From contig CAJUMZ010000018.1 of NCBI GenBank assembly GCA_910587665.1, forward strand, positions 3,841 through 67,840: DNA of 64,000 nt, given 5' to 3'. Numbering within the stretch: position 1 is the first letter of the stretch; the number at the start of each line of letters is the position of its first letter. Under the pieces are notes generated by a model. That model did no database searches, had not been told where the DNA came from, and worked only from the letters and a program-made list of their open reading frames with translations. Source of the DNA: an uncultured Muribaculum sp. Lineage in GTDB: Bacteria; Bacteroidota; Bacteroidia; Bacteroidales; Muribaculaceae. The position numbers were made by a program, and so were the translations under genes. Shown piece by piece: positions 62,347-64,000 of the stretch.

Positions 62347-62387
62347 TCCCGCCAAGATATTTAAGGACTTTTAAAAACACGACTATT

Positions 62388-62660
62388 ATGGCAGGTTCAC
62401 TTTGGATTGTTTGGACAATCATCGGTATTATCGGCGGTTTTATGGTCGGGAGGCTTGTCCCGAGGGTAAGGAGTACGGCGTTTTCCGTATGTGTAGGTAT
62501 TTGTGGAGCGCTTCTTGGCGGATGGCTTCTGCTGCTTATCGGCAGTACTGCTACCATGCAGGCGGTATCACTTGCCACGGCGGCAGTCGGCTGTGCCTTG
62601 TTTCTGTGGATCATGTGCCTTGCATCGCCTAAATCGGGTGATGATTCCGACGGGATATAA
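62388..62660 (+). CDS. Small membrane protein, GlsB/YeaQ/YmgE-like
   Basis: This 90-residue membrane protein has three hydrophobic segments with Gly-rich turns: IIGIIGGFMVGRLVP, VCVGICGALLGGWLLLLIGS and a third at AVGCALFLWIM. The GIIGG..GR..P and GALLGGWL patterns resemble the GlsB/YeaQ/YmgE (transglycosylase-associated) family; the match is partial. It may be an envelope stress protein. It is followed by a bidirectional terminator shared with the YjbR-like gene. Confidence 0.65.
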   Translation: MAGSLWIVWTIIGIIGGFMVGRLVPRVRSTAFSVCVGICGALLGGWLLLLIGSTATMQAVSLATAAVGCALFLWIMCLASPKSGDDSDGI

Positions 62661-62678
62661 GATATAGAGTAAACGCAT

Positions 62679-62724
62679 AAAAAAGGACAAGAGACTGCAT
62701 ATTGGCGGTCTCTTGTCCTTTTTT
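62679..62724. terminator. Bidirectional terminator
   Basis: AAAAAAGGACAAGAGAC (62679-62695) pairs perfectly with GTCTCTTGTCCTTTTTT (62708-62724) around a 12-nt loop. It serves the converging genes on either side. Confidence 0.9.
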
Positions 62725-62725
62725 A

Positions 62726-63091
62726 CTATTTATTCAAAGAATTTTTCTTCTTTGAATATTTATCTTTGATTATTTCATAAGCGCGCCTTGTAAGGCTGAG
62801 GATTTTTTCATCTGAAATGTCGCCGTTGAAGTCGATCTGTACCCAATATTTCATCGCCCGGTTTACCGGTCGGCTCACCGATCTGTAATTGAGATATAGC
62901 TCTGTTTCTTCTTCGGGCGTAGTCCTGACTGTAACGCTTGTGAAATAATCCATGTCAAACATGCAAAACATGTGATCAAGGACATAAAACACGAGCAATG
63001 AGTCAAATCGTGGGGCAAACTTGCCAAACGGAGTTTTTTCAGTCACCTCGCCGAGTGACAAGCAATATTCCCGGAATTGCTCAATGTCCAT
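62726..63091 (-). CDS. MmcQ/YjbR family protein
   Basis: This 121-residue protein belongs to the MmcQ/YjbR family, small alpha/beta proteins with a cyanovirin-type double-wing fold, often called DNA-binding. Visible features: the start MDIEQFREYCLSLGEVTEKTPFG, a beta core (FDSLLVFYVLDHMFCMFDMD), and the conserved WVQIDFNGDISDEKI. It lies 9 bp after the META-domain lipoprotein gene, so they probably share a transcript. Confidence 0.9.
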   Translation of the reverse strand: MDIEQFREYCLSLGEVTEKTPFGKFAPRFDSLLVFYVLDHMFCMFDMDYFTSVTVRTTPEEETELYLNYRSVSRPVNRAMKYWVQIDFNGDISDEKILSLTRRAYEIIKDKYSKKKNSLNK

Positions 63092-63100
63092 GACACGTGA

Positions 63101-63577
63101 TTATTTTTGCTCTGTTGCCTTGCGGAGTACAATGTATTCTGACGATGTCGCGCTGTTAAGCCTTACAATGCTGTCGTTTTCTACATTGACAAGAGCGATA
63201 TGGGGAAGTACGCTGCGTAATATATCTTCTGTTGCCATGTTTTCACATGCCATCTCGGTCATGGCGCCGTCGCCAAGAGTGATTGAGTCACCATTAATGG
63301 TGTAGGCACCGGAGAATGTGTTGCAATTTGTCTGTATAAAATATGTACTGTTATCAAAGGTGATATATTGCCTTACATCAGGTGCTTCCTCCGCAGGGCG
63401 GACAGATACGGAGTCATTTACAACGATGTTTTCAAGATACCACTGACCTTTTATGTCAACATTTTCCGTTGCGGTTTCCTCTACGTTTTCAACGGTTGTT
63501 TCTGTCGAAGCTTTGTTGCCGGAGCATGCTGAAAGCAGGGCTATGCCGGCGCATAATGAAAATAGTTTTGTGTACAT
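63101..63577 (-). CDS. META-domain lipoprotein (HslJ-like)
   Basis: This 158-residue lipoprotein has the lipobox LLSAC (Cys18), a Glu/Thr-rich linker (about 25-42), and a META/HslJ-type domain: GQWYLENIVVNDS, YITFDNSTYFIQTNCNTFSGAYTINGDSI and AMTEMACENMATEDIL. Such domains occur in heat-shock and envelope proteins of unclear function. The first gene of a two-gene unit, it has a -7 box TAACTTTG (plus 63597-63604) 19 bp upstream. Confidence 0.9.
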   Translation of the reverse strand: MYTKLFSLCAGIALLSACSGNKASTETTVENVEETATENVDIKGQWYLENIVVNDSVSVRPAEEAPDVRQYITFDNSTYFIQTNCNTFSGAYTINGDSITLGDGAMTEMACENMATEDILRSVLPHIALVNVENDSIVRLNSATSSEYIVLRKATEQK

Positions 63578-63604
63578 AAAATAGAAATTAGTGTGACAAA
63601 GTTA

Positions 63605-63925
63605 CTACAAAAAAGTGAAATGCGGAAAGATATAGTGATAGAATTGAGTTACAAGGGTTTTAGTTGAAGTGGCGAAAATTCGTGAAGCCATTACAATCCC
63701 TGCCGAAGCCAAATCCTGACGCCGCTACGTTACTTGTTCGTAACCATGCCCGAAAATGCGACAAACGGGTACGAATAGCGAAACAAGACGCTAAGGAATA
63801 GCGAGTTACCGCCAACTCACGTGAAAAATTAGGTTACGGAAAAAGATTGCGCCGTTCCTCCCCGTTTTGCGTACCGACACCGGACTCTTCACCAACTAAT
63901 TTTGAAACCAAAAAAATTAAGGACG
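63605..63925. other. Probable end region of an integrative mobile element
   Basis: This gap of 321 bp before a recombinase gene has GTTAC-type repeats at 63729-63733 (GTTAC), 63740-63744 (its complement), 63805-63809 and 63833-63837. GTTAC-ttgttc-GTAAC forms a small hairpin, and TTCGTA near 63738 pairs with TACGAA near 63770. A -7 box TAATTTTG (63897-63904) lies 21 bp before the recombinase ATG. Short repeats next to an integrase suggest recombinase arm sites or an attachment end. The exact junction cannot be fixed without a reference. Confidence 0.45.
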
Positions 63926-64000
63926 ATGAAGAGTACATTTTCAGTCATCTACTACCTCAAGCGTCAGGTAGTGAAAAAGGACGGGACAGTTCCCGTCATG
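63926..64000 (+). CDS. Tyrosine recombinase/integrase, N-terminus only (runs off window)
   Basis: The 25 codons visible (MKSTFSVIYYLKRQVVKKD then GTVPVM) match the N-terminal arm-binding start of Bacteroidota tyrosine recombinases of conjugative and integrative elements, whose family start reads MKSTF.V.(F/Y)YLK..K.K.DG..PVM. The catalytic domain lies beyond the edge. It probably marks the left end of an integrated element that continues to the right. Confidence 0.75.
   Translation, partial: MKSTFSVIYYLKRQVVKKDGTVPVM

Noticed and set aside
1..64000. CRISPR arrays, tRNA or rRNA genes, complete insertion sequences
   Set aside because: I saw no regularly spaced identical repeats, cloverleaf-like tRNA sequence, rRNA signature or transposase in the window.

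Overview
The window looks like chromosome from a member of the Bacteroidota, order Bacteroidales, probably a gut Muribaculaceae-type organism; the family-level call is an inference. The evidence is a type IX secretion SprA protein of about 2,490 residues next to ruvA, class III glutamine synthetase, LL-diaminopimelate aminotransferase, SPII-type lipoproteins, a lack of Shine-Dalgarno sequences, and many Bacteroidetes promoters (-7 TAnnTTTG, sometimes with -33 TTTG at 19-20 bp). I saw no rRNA, tRNA, CRISPR array or complete insertion sequence.

Layout. 1-5.5 kb (minus): a five-gene MacAB/TolC-like efflux operon whose TolC gene is cut by the window edge. 5.9-14 kb (plus): ruvA and sprA. 14-27 kb (plus): a small unknown gene, dapF, dapL, then a nitrogen block of glnN, gltB, gltD and a PurF-like amidotransferase, ending with a TM2 protein. 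27.4-37.7 kb: fabI (minus), a small unknown gene (plus), a PAP2 phosphatase behind a strongly palindromic leader, and a tight minus-strand operon tsaB-metF-holB-nuclease-hemW-yaaA. 37.8-40.3 kb (plus): yicC-gmk-nadD-DUF5063. 40.3-41.1 kb: yccF and a short transcription unit with its own promoter and terminator. 41.1-47.75 kb (minus): a full tryptophan operon trpBEGDCFA behind what reads as a classical ribosome-stalling attenuator with a Trp-rich leader peptide. 47.8-50.5 kb: rubrerythrin, a MINPP-type phosphatase and two small genes. 50.6-53.5 kb (plus): a dTDP-sugar cluster with rfbA, an aminotransferase and two FdtA-like isomerases. 53.5-58.8 kb (minus): tpx with a thioredoxin-like partner, then ychF, an acyltransferase and a phosphatidylserine-decarboxylase-like lipoprotein. 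58.8-60.6 kb: an AT-rich stretch with a lipoprotein, an XRE regulator and a structured leader. 60.6-63.6 kb: class II aldolase and small stress or envelope genes. 63.9-64 kb: the first 25 codons of a tyrosine recombinase, so a mobile element begins at or just before the right edge.

How the genes work together. The nitrogen block joins ammonia capture (GlnN), glutamate formation (GltBD) and a glutamine-using amidotransferase. The trp operon appears to be controlled by charged tRNA-Trp through its leader. The best candidates for undescribed biology are RNA-level: the trp attenuator, a compact three-way-junction element between glnN and gltB, a chain of five hairpins before the PAP2 gene, a second palindromic leader before the XRE gene, and an isolated transcript of about 260 nt at 40.8 kb.
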